The notes beneath the pieces are model-generated. The model did no database searches and was not told the origin of the DNA. It saw nothing but the letters and a program-made list of their open reading frames with translations. From Amoebophrya sp. A120 (Eukaryota; Sar; Dinophyceae; Syndiniales; Amoebophryaceae), in NCBI GenBank assembly GCA_905178155.1, contig CAJINV010000010.1:3616587-3680586 (forward strand): a DNA stretch of 64,000 nt. The letters run 5' to 3'. Made by a program: the position numbers and the translations under genes. Shown piece by piece: positions 23,501 through 32,477 of this stretch. How positions within the stretch are numbered: the first letter of the stretch is position 1; each line of letters starts with the position of its first letter.

Positions 23501-24234
23501 GATAGTACAACTAGTAGTGTGTTTGTTCTGCGTTTTTTCATCTTCATGAATATGCAGGACTGGAGTTTGTCATGCGGATACTATCATTCTGTTTCTGCGA
23601 AGATAAACTTTTTAAATTCTATCAGGACGAGATCAAGTCGGACACGTCTGCCGCCGCCCGCGCCAGCCGGTCCGCCCCGGGGGCGATTCGCAGCTTTTTG
23701 CAGAGCATCTACAAGCAGGTAAAGGAGAAAATGCTGCGGGACTTGAAACACTCGCACCCACAAGAACACCAGGCGTACCTGCGTCACAAAAATTCCTTCT
23801 TCGGCCAGCCCGTCGCTGGGATGCAGCTGCAGGAGCACCCGCAGGCGGGTGCTACTTCGCTGACCAGCATGGCCACGAACGTTGGGTATAACGGCGGCGG
23901 AAGTAGTGGCGTGGGGTCGATGAACTACAGTAGGGGTGGCATGACCGGGACGTCGAGCCATGCTGGGAATTTCGGTACGGGCGATTTTTACGCACAAAGC
24001 TCTCGGTCGCACATGGGAGGTTCCATGCAGGGTAGAGGAGTAAGCGGCACAAGTTCATCTTTTTCCCGAGCCGGACATCATCATCCAAATGCATCCTCCT
24101 CCCGTGCCCACCCGTATTCCCGCCCAGATCGATCGCAGATCTCGTCGCCGGAGAGGTCGGTGTTGCAGATGCTGATGCCAACCAGTGCGGAGAAGCAAGA
24201 GAGGGAACGACATCAGCAGCCATTGGTGCATTAG
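14593..24234 (+). CDS. Gene 4: large coiled-coil protein, 1568 aa, 21 exons
   Basis: Exons: 14593-14668, 14937-15015, 15237-15623, 15791-15824, 16055-16081, 16349-16581, 16840-16886, 17145-17273, 17449-17775, 18065-18159, 18339-18747, 19004-19071, 19335-19625, 19954-20277, 20592-20964, 21223-21470, 21623-22247, 22569-22610, 22917-23077, 23358-23480, 23626-24234; total 4707 nt, exactly 1569 codons. Four junctions are GT-AG introns, three of them with a TATCAG acceptor; sixteen are inverted-repeat insertions. Residues 1-830 are Asn/Ser/Asp-rich and disordered, with an RRVSV motif near 305. A Ser/Ala run near 850-890 leads to a helical segment and a long Lys/Glu coiled coil (about 970-1080). A globular part (about 1120-1366) ends in a Gly/Ser/His tail. 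A disordered N-terminus with a phosphatase-docking-like motif, then a coiled coil and a C-terminal domain, resembles kinetochore KNL1/Spc7, but I see no sequence match strong enough to claim it. Confidence 0.85.
14669..14931. mobile_element. Introner-like element, family A, reverse orientation
   Basis: Flanks TGCCA (14664-14668) and TGCCC (14932-14936). Its right half reads as the complement of the left half of the 16082 copy (GCTGGTCATGCAATGCAG versus TTGCATGACCAGC). Confidence 0.92.
15016..15231. mobile_element. Introner-like element, family D
   Basis: Perfect duplication CGCGG (15011-15015, 15232-15236). Joins Pro-Pro-Arg to Gly-His-Gly. 216 bp. Confidence 0.95.
15624..15785. mobile_element. 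Introner-like element, family E
   Basis: Perfect duplication ACGAT (15619-15623, 15786-15790); ends TATGCAATGCAAAAG / CTTTTGCAATGCATA. The next exon is only 34 nt. Confidence 0.95.
15825..16049. mobile_element. Introner-like element, family D
   Basis: Perfect duplication TGCCG (15820-15824, 16050-16054). It leaves a 27-nt exon (16055-16081) before the next element. Confidence 0.95.
16082..16343. mobile_element. Introner-like element, family A, forward orientation
   Basis: Perfect duplication AGAAG (16077-16081, 16344-16348). I use this copy as the reference for interior orientation: AATCTGTATTGCATGACCAG lies in its left half. Confidence 0.95.
16582..16834. mobile_element. Introner-like element, family A
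   Basis: Perfect duplication GACCT (16577-16581, 16835-16839); ends TATCAACTGT / ACAGTTGATA are exact complements. Confidence 0.95.
16887..17139. mobile_element. Introner-like element, family A
   Basis: Perfect duplication ACACT (16882-16886, 17140-17144). The preceding exon is 47 nt. Joins Gln-His to Phe-Ser. Confidence 0.95.
17776..18059. mobile_element. Introner-like element, family B
   Basis: Flanks TAGCA (17771-17775) and CAGCA (18060-18064). Left end TATCGTATGTGAAAAC is diverged from the family, right end CATAGGATA. Joins Gln-Gly-Ser to Arg-Asp-Ile. Confidence 0.88.
18748..18998. mobile_element. Introner-like element, family A
   Basis: Perfect duplication CTCGG (18743-18747, 18999-19003). 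Joins Ala-His-Ser to Val-Tyr-Gly. Confidence 0.95.
19072..19329. mobile_element. Introner-like element, family A
   Basis: Perfect duplication GGAAT (19067-19071, 19330-19334). The left arm carries an extra AAT (ATATAATTTCTGGGCCTGG), so its arms are no longer fully paired. Confidence 0.94.
19626..19948. mobile_element. Introner-like element, family C
   Basis: Perfect duplication GGTCC (19621-19625, 19949-19953). The second of the two elements for which a GT-AG register restoring the frame exists. Confidence 0.95.
20278..20586. mobile_element. Introner-like element, family F
   Basis: Perfect duplication ACGAA (20273-20277, 20587-20591). Arms AGTGTCAGGATCGAAATC and complement, extended by CAACAAAATCGA on the left and TCGATTTTGTCG on the right, giving a long stem. 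309 bp. Confidence 0.96.
20965..21217. mobile_element. Introner-like element, family A
   Basis: Perfect duplication AAAAG (20960-20964, 21218-21222). It sits at the start of the coiled coil, joining Ile-Glu-Lys to Gly-Val-Met. Confidence 0.94.
22248..22563. mobile_element. Introner-like element, family C
   Basis: Perfect duplication GCACA (22243-22247, 22564-22568). Left arm has GACCC in place of CCCCC. A 42-nt exon separates it from the next element. Confidence 0.94.
22611..22911. mobile_element. Introner-like element, family G
   Basis: Flanks TGGGA (22606-22610) and CGGGA (22912-22916). Right end is GTAATT rather than GTAATA. Joins Leu-Gly-Gly to Ile-Thr-Gly. Confidence 0.88.
23078..23352. 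mobile_element. Introner-like element, family A
   Basis: Flanks GGTCG (23073-23077) and AGTCG (23353-23357). Left arm has an insertion (AAATAAATGCCTGGGTCTGG). Joins Pro-Arg-Ser to Glu-Leu-Ile. Confidence 0.9.
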
Positions 24235-25338
24235 GGAGGAAGGTTTGGTTGTTTGGAGAAGCTACTTACTTCTTCTCGAGTTCTTCTTGTATTGCAAAAT
24301 TTTAAAATTGATATGATCCTCGGGATTGCGACGACATCTTTGTACTGCTAGCGCTAGCGGTAGCAGCGGGGAACAGAATCGTTTCTGACGTAGTCAAAAC
24401 CTATTACACGACGTAGCGAAGTAGAAAGTTACCTTTTATACCAATTTCAGTGAACAAAAAGTGTGTGAAGTTTTCCTCTGGGTGCAGCAGCAGCAGCGGC
24501 AGCAGCAGCATCTTCCAGAGAGAAGACGCTTTATGGTGGGACTCAAGAAAAATTTTCGTAAGTTTATCAGACGTCTAGCACAAAAATCGAAAAAAAGATG
24601 AGAACAAAGCACGATTAAGTGGTTCAGCTCGTCGATCGCTCACGAAGCGAATTAGCTTATTCCTCTAGAATAATATATCCTCAGAACAAGACAGGGCGAC
24701 AAGCTTGCGCTTGTCATTGCGATACTCGCGCTTGTCACCGCGATATTACTTGTAACCTCGCCTGCAGTTGTATAATCCCGGGCGCCACCACGGGTATAAT
24801 TCAGGTCGCGAGAGGGAGCAAGAACGCGTAGGTATTTGGAGATTGTTGTGAAAAACCTGTACTCATTCGACAAACATCAACGACACATCGATAAAGAGGA
24901 AACAAAAAGACGGTGAAGCCTATTTTTGACATCTACCGCACTTGAGCGCCATCTTTTGTTCTCACTAGTACTGTTCTTGTAGGTGCCCGGCGCGTGCGGC
25001 TTCCAGCTGGGCTGGTAGCGTGCACTTACGACATATTGGTTCATCGCACGGCGACCTTTTTGGTTCCTTTGGTTGGTCAAAGATGAAGGTCACTTTTTAC
25101 CAGGATCCCCGATTTCGAAGAGCATTGTTCGTTATACAAAAGTGAACACGCTTCTTTTTGTCTCGATCTGCGTTCAACCTCAACCTGTCTTCCCACTTTT
25201 CTTGAGTAAAAAGTTTCCGGATTGTTGTTCTCATCGTGCATTATATTGAAATCATCCCCCCCACTCCCTTCTAGAGCAAGTAGAAGTACAAAACCATGGC
25301 AGTGCTGTGACATTCTTTCCTCGCCTCTCCCCCACACC
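24235..25338. other. Intergenic, genes 4-5
   Basis: No supported gene. A short CAG/CGG-rich stretch (about 24485-24510) is the only repeat. It should hold the gene 5 promoter and leader. Confidence 0.5.
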
Positions 25339-28300
25339 ATGACAAACTCCGTTTCCCCTACTTCGGAAGTAGACCCGTCCAAGATGGCAACGGCCCCAGA
25401 GACGGATGCCGATAATGCAGAGCCGAAGTCTATCCCCGCCTCCGCTATTCTTGGATCTGTCGCCAACAGCCCCGAATGGCTTTTGGCGGAGGAAATCCCA
25501 AAAATGCTGGACGAATACGAGAAGCTGTGGCAGGAGGAAGACCCGGAGGACGATTGCTTCAAATCCAAGTACAAAGCACGGGAGAAACTGGAGCCGATAC
25601 TGCTGAAAGCGGAGCAATTCTTGTACAATAAAGAGGTGATCGAACAGGAGATTAAGGACGAAAACGACAAATCCGGCTTATCGAAACTGGACAAAGAAGT
25701 TCAAGCCGTCCAGAAAAAGCTGGAAGAGAACAAATTCGATGGAAGTGACGGCGAAAACATCACTATCGCGACGAACACGGGTTTGAAACCCGAGGAGACG
25801 CTGCGGTTGCGGTTGCGGGAGCAAGTGGCGGATTTGTATTTGATTCTGGGGAAAAACTACTACTTTTGCGAGGAAGTCCCGGCGGGGGAAGCGCGGCTGT
25901 CAAGGGCTCTGTACGAGTACTTGGCATTGGACGACAGAGCGGGGGTGTTGGTCAGGATACAAGACTGTCTGAACCAATTGGGAATGGTCTGGGTACACAG
26001 AGGGAACCACGCAAAGGCGCTGCAGTTTCTGAGGAGGGCACAGGTAGTTTATCAATAGTGTTTTTGTCGTGCATAAGTATGCAGCTGGTTATTTTGATGT
26101 GGATGTTGTTGACCCGAGTATTGGAACTCCGGACTCAAGTTGGTTGAATTTCACATAAATGTGCCACTGGTTTTTGATTCTTCTACAACTAATCAAATTT
26201 ATCAGGTCCTCTATCACCGGCGTCCGAAAGAGCTCCTTTTAAAGAAAAAGTTAGACAAGCAAGCCGAAAACTACTACACGTTGACGCAGTTTTACTTAGC
26301 CCAAGCTTACGGCGCGGTGCAGAACGCAAATCTGTCGGCGAAATACTGCGCGGAGACGCTGTGCAGGCAATTGGAGTACAACACAACGACTAGTACCTCC
26401 ACCTCTTCCACGGACGGCAAAGTGAATGAAAGTGCCGAGGACACAACTACGGCCGAAAACACTTCTAACAGTATCAAGCAGAAAGACCCCTTCGACATCC
26501 GCGACTGGGCGAGGAATTGCGTCGGGCTGTCCGACTATTTTAGTAATAAGTGCATGTTCTGGACGGCGGAGTACGTTCTCTACGCGGCGTTAATCCTCTT
26601 AACCGACGGCATTGCCGGAAAAATACCGGAAATTTCCACGGAATCCTTATCCACGGAATCCCTATCCGAACCCGAGGAGCTACTGGCGGAGTTGAAGAAA
26701 AACCTCGGGCAGATTTACAGCTCGCGATTGACGTTTTCGAAAACCTGCGCGGAGTTGGACACAGAGGAGCAGGTGGTGCAAGCTTTGCACGATTTCGAGA
26801 AACAGGAGGAGGAGGAAAGAAAGGAGATGCTGGAGAAGTTGTTCAAATCTGACAATGTGGAATCGGAGAAGTTGGATTTCAAACAAATCTTCTGGAACGA
26901 GAAGATACCAAGACGGATGGATGACGCGACCATCTGCTACGATGAGAAATTTCCGGCGGTCGTCGCGATCAAAGACGCGGAGACGGAAGACGGGATGATG
27001 GCAGTGGAAAAGCTCCTGGCGGAAAAAGAGGTATAGGCTTTGTTGCGTTCTTTGTGTGCATGAGAAAGGGCTTTTGTCATGCGTGAAAAATTTTCCTCCA
27101 TCTATGATCAAAACTCGTCTTTTATCAGGCCTTCTGGACCGGCAACGGGGTTCTCGATCTGGCAAACGGGAAGTACAAAGTCCAGCTGGCGGTCTACTTC
27201 GGTCCGGCCTTGCACAAAAGGATAGAGCAGAAAATCAAGAGTATGAACAAAGAATTTTTCCAGGCGCGAATCGACGGCGTAGCTTCTACTGCTGGAGCTG
27301 CTGCGGGGGAATCCTCTTCTAGCACCACGACATCCTGGAACACAAAGCCATTCAAAATTCCCACTTCCCTCGCCCTCGCCACCGGACCGCAATACATCCA
27401 GTCGAAGGAGCTGTTTAAAATCGGGAACCATTTTTTCGCCCAATCCTTGAAGTTCTTCGAACTCGACGGGTACTGCACGGACCACGTGAAACTGTTGCAG
27501 GAAATTTCCACTTTGTACAGGCATTTAGCCTACTTCGAAAACGACTACGCACGGAAATCCGCGATGTACGTCCGACGGCAGAAGATGCTGCAACCCTTAC
27601 TCGACCAGTTGTCAAAGCAGCATTTCCGGTCCTACTGGCGGCAACTCTGCTTCGAGTGCGGGGAGATTTCGCATGATGTCGCGGAAGTCCATTTGTTCGA
27701 GTTCACGAACAAGTCGAAGCCGAATTTGGAGCAGCAACACGAGCCGATCTCGGACGAGAAAAAGTTAAAACTGGCCCAGAAAGCGAACAAGTCTATCCTC
27801 CAGTCCCGGCAGCTGTTTCAACAATTCAGCGACACGTACGAGAAAGACGAGCGGTGCGACATCAAGGAATTGTCAGACGATGACGCGAAGGCTTTCGCGC
27901 ACAGCAAAATCAACGCGGCGAGGATGGCAAGTAAGTTCGTCGGTCTGGACAAAAAGTCGCACATTGAGATGCTAAAAACGGCGATCGACGAGTACGAGTT
28001 CATAAAAAGGTGGTTGGACGGTTGTAAGAACAAGGACCACCTGGTGACGAACGTCTTGCCGAACGAGAGCCATTTATCCTGAGTAAAAACATCCCCACAC
28101 CAGAGTCAAGATGGGGATTTTGCAACACAAACCTAGAACTTTTGGGGGTCACGCATCACAAGTTGCAGTCCGTAGTGTAGTGGAGGTTCGCAAGGCCAGC
28201 TGCGTCAGAAATCCATCTGCTCATCCTATTTACAGCATTACAAGTTCCAAAACACGAATAAAAATGCCTCTCCTGGCGATGCGCATTACAAATGTTCCTG

Positions 28301-28423
28301 TCATTGCAAATCTGCATGACAGCGCTGGCGTGGGGACGTTTTTACTCAGGATACCATTTGGTGCGGGAAATGTGCTTGCTACTTCCCGCGCGTTTGGAAA
28401 AGGTGCTGCATGCGCCGGGGTGA
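25339..28423 (+). CDS. Gene 5: KIF-binding protein (KBP/KIF1BP) homologue, 846 aa
   Basis: Exons: 25339-26043, 26206-27030, 27129-28074, 28359-28423 (2541 nt, exactly 847 codons). In animals KBP is a TPR-like helical protein that binds and inhibits certain kinesins and so controls microtubule transport. The match rests on the TPR region (about residues 150-235), the block around WARNCVGLSDYFS, the CTDHVKLLQEISTLYRHLAYFE block, a later helix around EMLKTAIDEYEFIKRW, and the extreme C-terminus. At 846 aa it is longer than animal KBP (about 620 aa, from memory), with an acidic N-terminal extension and Ser/Thr linkers. The two GT-AG introns (GTAGTT...TATCAG, GTATAG...TATCAG) are conventional. A naive frame ends at TGA 28080-28082 inside an insertion; removing it adds 21 codons that match the family's C-terminal helix. 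ATG 25339 is the first good start; the TTG 39 codons earlier is ignored. Confidence 0.92.
28075..28353. mobile_element. Introner-like element, family B
   Basis: Perfect duplication CCATT (28070-28074, 28354-28358); ends TATCCTGAGTAAAAAC / GTTTTTACTCAGGATA are exact complements. Removal gives HLVREMCLLLPARLEKVL, which resembles the conserved end of KBP proteins, so excision is supported by homology. Confidence 0.97.
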
Positions 28424-29406
28424 GTAGACGAGAAGTGGTGGTTGAGGTGTGCTCTTTGTCGTCGCGGTTTGATGTTGTGTGAGTTGTAGTTTCTGTTTAT
28501 TTTCCAAGAACTACGCTCCGCATCTTCATCACAAAGAAATGACACACTGCCGCGGTGTTTATTTTTTATCGAATAGCTGTAGTTTTTAGTTTTACCAATC
28601 TTTCAAAAATGAAAATCACACGGAATCATACGAAGCAACAGTAAGATACAGGATACAAACGGATTTGGACTTTCTTCATCGTGTTTACGTAAAATGGAGG
28701 TACAGGAGGCTTATACATCAAGAAGAGTGGTTGTGGTTTTGGTCTTGCTGCCGCACGTGAATAGCCTAGATAAAAGTTCAGACACGCTGTGAAGAAAATC
28801 ATGGTCGCGGCACGACGCGTTTTGATAGTCAACCCTCATCGAACAAAGTGTTCGTCAAACTCATGCTTTTTTTCAGTAGTACCAGACAAAGTTTCTTTAG
28901 AAGCCCGCTTTATTTCTCTTTCTCCATCTAAGTACTGGAAGATCCAGAGATCCGATCTATCGTGTGTTTAGTCGCAAAGCGCAACTATCAGGATGCAGTT
29001 CATCTGGGTGAAGGAACGATCTCAAAAAAAGAAAAACGCAAATGTCGTACACAAGAATCCAGTCACTCCAAAATCAATAGCAAAAAGCTTTTCACTATCT
29101 CCCAAGGGCTTAATTTCCACCACCTAGACCCTCAGAAGCAAGATTTTTTCCGTAAACCTGTTTTGTGAATCTTTTCCTTTTCAAAGAAGTTTTTCATTTT
29201 CTGTGCTTCCAATAATTCGAACTTCGATTTCCAATTTCAGCCCACGAAATGAAACCCGCATAGTATTTTGCGGCAGTAGAAGAAATAGAGTTCTTGTTGT
29301 GTAGCTGCCAAAGCAGTAGCTAGTAGTTTTTTTAGTTTCACCCGATAAGACGTAAATTTCATCTAGATACAACTTTTTCAAAATTTGAATTCGATAGTAA
29401 AACAAA
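28424..29406. other. Intergenic, genes 5-6
   Basis: No supported gene and no inverted-repeat insertion. Short frames on both strands are unsupported. Confidence 0.5.
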
Positions 29407-32122
29407 ATGAAGATCACAGTCAAGACATTGAACAAGGGCGCCGGGGGAGCGGGAAAGCGTATAATTGACATGTTTTTCATCTTTTTGCTGTAGTAGAGTT
29501 GCGATTCATGCATGACAATGTTCTGTCCTCTTACCCTCTCAGCATGACAAACAAAAAAAACAGCGGACGGCAACTTCGAAATCGACATTGAGCCGACGGA
29601 TACGATTCTGCAAGTCAAGCAAAAGATCGAAACGGTGAAAAGCGACTACGAGGCCGCGGGACAGAAACTGATCTGCGCAGGTATGAGTATGACAGTTTGG
29701 TTTCTTGTTAAAAATCAAAATACTCAGTTTGTATGCATGACAAAAATCCTTTCCCTTCCGTATCTGTACAAGACAAACTTTAGTACGTACGTGTAGATGA
29801 AGATCGTGAATTATGGAAAACGGTTAAAATCCTCTTCTATCAGGCCGAATATTGCAGAATGACAAGACCGTGGCGGATTCCTCGCTCAAAGAAGGCGACT
29901 TTCTCGTGTATAAAATGCAAAAGTGTCTGGGTCTGGAAGCTTGTGATGCAAATCTACGAATTGTGGGCGCACTACAATATGCACCCGAGCATGACCACAA
30001 GTTTTTGCGCTGCTGTGTCTTTCGTTTTTCGCATGACAAACGGCGTTTTTGCATGACAGGCAAGAGGCCCTTTTTCTGCTCATGCATCACAGATTCAAGA
30101 CTCATGCCAGACAAGCATGACAAACCTGCATGCTTCCAGACCCAGACATATTTGCATGTGATATCGTGGTTATCCCCGCAAAAAAGCCGGCGGCCGAAGC
30201 GCCAGCCGCCCCAGCGGCCGCGGCACCAGCAGCACCGGCAGCTGGAGAGACACCAGCGGCTGGTGGTGCGCCAGCGGCACCAAGCGCACCAGTAGCTCCG
30301 GGAATCGCGGCGGCACCGGTATAGTAATGTGGAATGAGTTTATTTTTGCTGAACTTTTACTGCACCAAAATTTGTGAAGATGCTGATCAAGCGAAAGAGT
30401 CTGTATTTGAATTTGTATTGCTATAATTCGCTTCACTATCACTATCACAGGTTTCCTCCAACCGGGAGGCCGAAGCCGCCATTACCCAGCTGCAAGAAAT
30501 GGGTTTTCCCCGGGACCAGTGCGAAGCGGCGCTCCGAGCGGCGTTTGGCAATCCGGATCGAGCGGTGGAATACTTGATGACAGTATTGTGCGGAAAAATG
30601 TCCCCTCCCCATATCAAAAAGAAAATTTGTCATGGTGATTTGTGACCACAAATCAGACTTGTCTTGCGTACGAGGCAAAGGGCGCTGATGTGTCGCATTG
30701 TGCAGCCAGTCTGTCATGCGATTTCGCCTATGTCAAGCTTGTTTCTCATGCGCAGCTGCTAGCCGGATGCGTACAACATTGGCAGCTGAGAATATGTCTA
30801 TAAGCTGTTGCTGCAATACAAAGGTCACTTGTGTACACAAATCCGGCAACACAAATTGTCTTTTGAGTATGGGGTGGAAGCTTTTTTCGCTTTGATAGAC
30901 GGGCATCCCGGCCAACCTACAAGAGCAGGCCTCCGGCGCGCCACCCGCGGCGGTGCAACCGGCGGGCGCGGGGCCCCCGGGCACGCAGCCGGCGGGTGCG
31001 GCGCCGGCCGCTCCAGCACCCGCAGCGTCGGGCGGTGAGGGCTTCCAGGGCATGGCTTTTCCGGCGATGGGCGGGGCTGCGGCGCCACCAGCGGGCGGCG
31101 CGGCTGGGGGAGCAGCGGCACCTGCAGCCGGGGGAGCAGGTAGTATATTTTTTTGATAGCTTATTTACTTAGGGTAGTTCTATCAACAATAGACCTTTTG
31201 CAGTCTTGCATACAAGCAAATCTACTAGAGCCGGTTTGATGTGGTCATGCAGAATCACTATCACCAAAAATTCACCCACTAAAAATCCAGCCGCCATCCC
31301 CGGCGCGGAGGGTGGTCAGATGGCGGAGTTGCAAGCCGCTATTGCGCAGAACCCCGCGATGTTGCAGCAAGTCCTGGCCCAGATCGGGCAAACCAACCCG
31401 GAATTGCTCGCTATGCTGCAGTATGCAATGCAAATATGTCTGGGTCTCCTGGAGGGTTGCAACTTGTGATACTGTCTCTGCGTTCTAGTAAAATCTGTCT
31501 TGCATGACCAGCAAAAGGAGTCCAGTTTGTGCTACATGGAGACGGCATTTCTGATGCGGAATAGGCATCAGGAAGCTAGCACATGAAAAATCTGTGATGC
31601 TACTAGGTTATGCATTACAGGCGTGATGGGTCATGTAAATTTTGCATGACAGACAAGTCTTGCATTCCTCCAGACCCAGACACTTTTGCATTCCATATGC
31701 AGCAGAACCCACAGGCGTTGATGCAAATCCTGGCCGGCGGAATGGGCGGCGAGGGAATGGAGGGAGAGGATGATCCGATGGGTGGCTTGCCGGGCGGCGG
31801 CGCAGCGGCACCGGGAGCGGGAGGAGGAGCACCGGGAGGACAGAGTACAGATTTGATGTTCTGTGTTTTGGATTTTAGTAAAAAAAAATCCTGTGCAAAG
31901 ATTTATAAATCTGTGTTGCTGGCTCTGCAATCTGAACTTGATTTGTGATGCAAAAACCACTATACAGTCCAAATCGAGCTTTCCGAGCAGGACCGGGCGG
32001 CCGTCGAGAGGTTAGAACAGTTGGGCTTCCCCCGAGCGGCGGTTGTGCAAGCTTACATGGCGGCAGAGAAAAACGAGGAACTCGCTGCGAATTTGTTGTT
32101 TGATATGGGCGACGATTTTTAA
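29407..32122 (+). CDS. Gene 6: RAD23, proteasome shuttle / DNA-repair factor, 395 aa
   Basis: Exons: 29407-29458, 29564-29680, 29844-29908, 30169-30318, 30451-30583, 30903-31139, 31291-31421, 31703-31850, 31968-32122 (1188 nt, exactly 396 codons). RAD23 carries polyubiquitinated proteins to the proteasome through its ubiquitin-like domain and stabilises the XPC/Rad4 damage sensor. All four domains are present in order: UBL from residue 1 (MKITVKTLNK, then FEIDIEPTDTILQVKQKIE), an Ala/Pro linker, UBA1 (MGFPRDQCEAALRAAFGN), an Ala/Gly/Pro linker, the XPC-binding domain (NPAMLQQVLAQIGQTNPELL) and UBA2 near the end (LGFPRAAVVQAYMAAEKNE). Four GT-AG introns and four insertions are removed; three insertions lie inside or at the edge of conserved domains and their removal rebuilds the expected sequence. 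An extra Gly/Ala patch (GAGGAG) sits between the first two UBL strands. Confidence 0.97.
29909..30163. mobile_element. Introner-like element, family A
   Basis: Perfect duplication TCGTG (29904-29908, 30164-30168). Removal rebuilds the last UBL strand as FLVVIPAKKP. The left arm reads AAAAGTGTCTGGGTCTGG. Confidence 0.97.
30584..30897. mobile_element. Introner-like element, family C
   Basis: Flanks GACAG (30579-30583) and GACGG (30898-30902). Removal joins AVEYLMT to GIP, the conserved end of UBA1. Both arms are worn. Confidence 0.93.
31422..31697. mobile_element. Introner-like element, family A
   Basis: Perfect duplication TGCAG (31417-31421, 31698-31702). Removal joins LLAMLQ to QNPQALMQIL inside the XPC-binding domain. 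Confidence 0.97.
31851..31962. mobile_element. Worn insertion or unusual intron, direct repeat TACAG
   Basis: TACAG flanks it on both sides (31846-31850, 31963-31967), and removal with one copy joins Gln-Ser-Thr to Val-Gln-Ile before UBA2. At 112 bp it has no clear inverted ends, although ATTTGTGATGC near its right end is the motif seen inside the other elements. No GT-AG register restores the frame. Confidence 0.75.
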
Positions 32123-32477
32123 GGATAGGGAGATGCATCATTCGTGATAGCACATCGTCAACATGCAGGATCCTTTTCCCCTTTGCTACTAGATGCGAAA
32201 CAGTACAATTGAGAAATCTCCGAAAAGAACAAGCTAAAGTTTGCTAGTACAACAACGTCAACCCGATTGAAGAAGTGCAACAGTTTGCTTCAGATCATTT
32301 GATCAAACATGTGGTTCTTGTTGGGAAGTTGAAAAACAATGTATAGCGTTTTTTGGAAGATGAAGCAGGAGTATTATGCTCCGGGGGGATGAGTAAAAGT
32401 CCTTCACGACCTCACGACGGAAGCTTTTCTTCACACGTGAAAACCATGATGTTGCATCCAATCATTCTCATTCTTGA
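32123..32477. other. Intergenic, downstream of RAD23
   Basis: No gene recognised. AT-rich leader into the repeat block that follows. Confidence 0.5.

Noticed and set aside
28080-28082. TGA as the end of KIFBP
   Set aside because: It lies 5 bases inside a family B element with a perfect CCATT duplication; removal gives the family's C-terminal helix.
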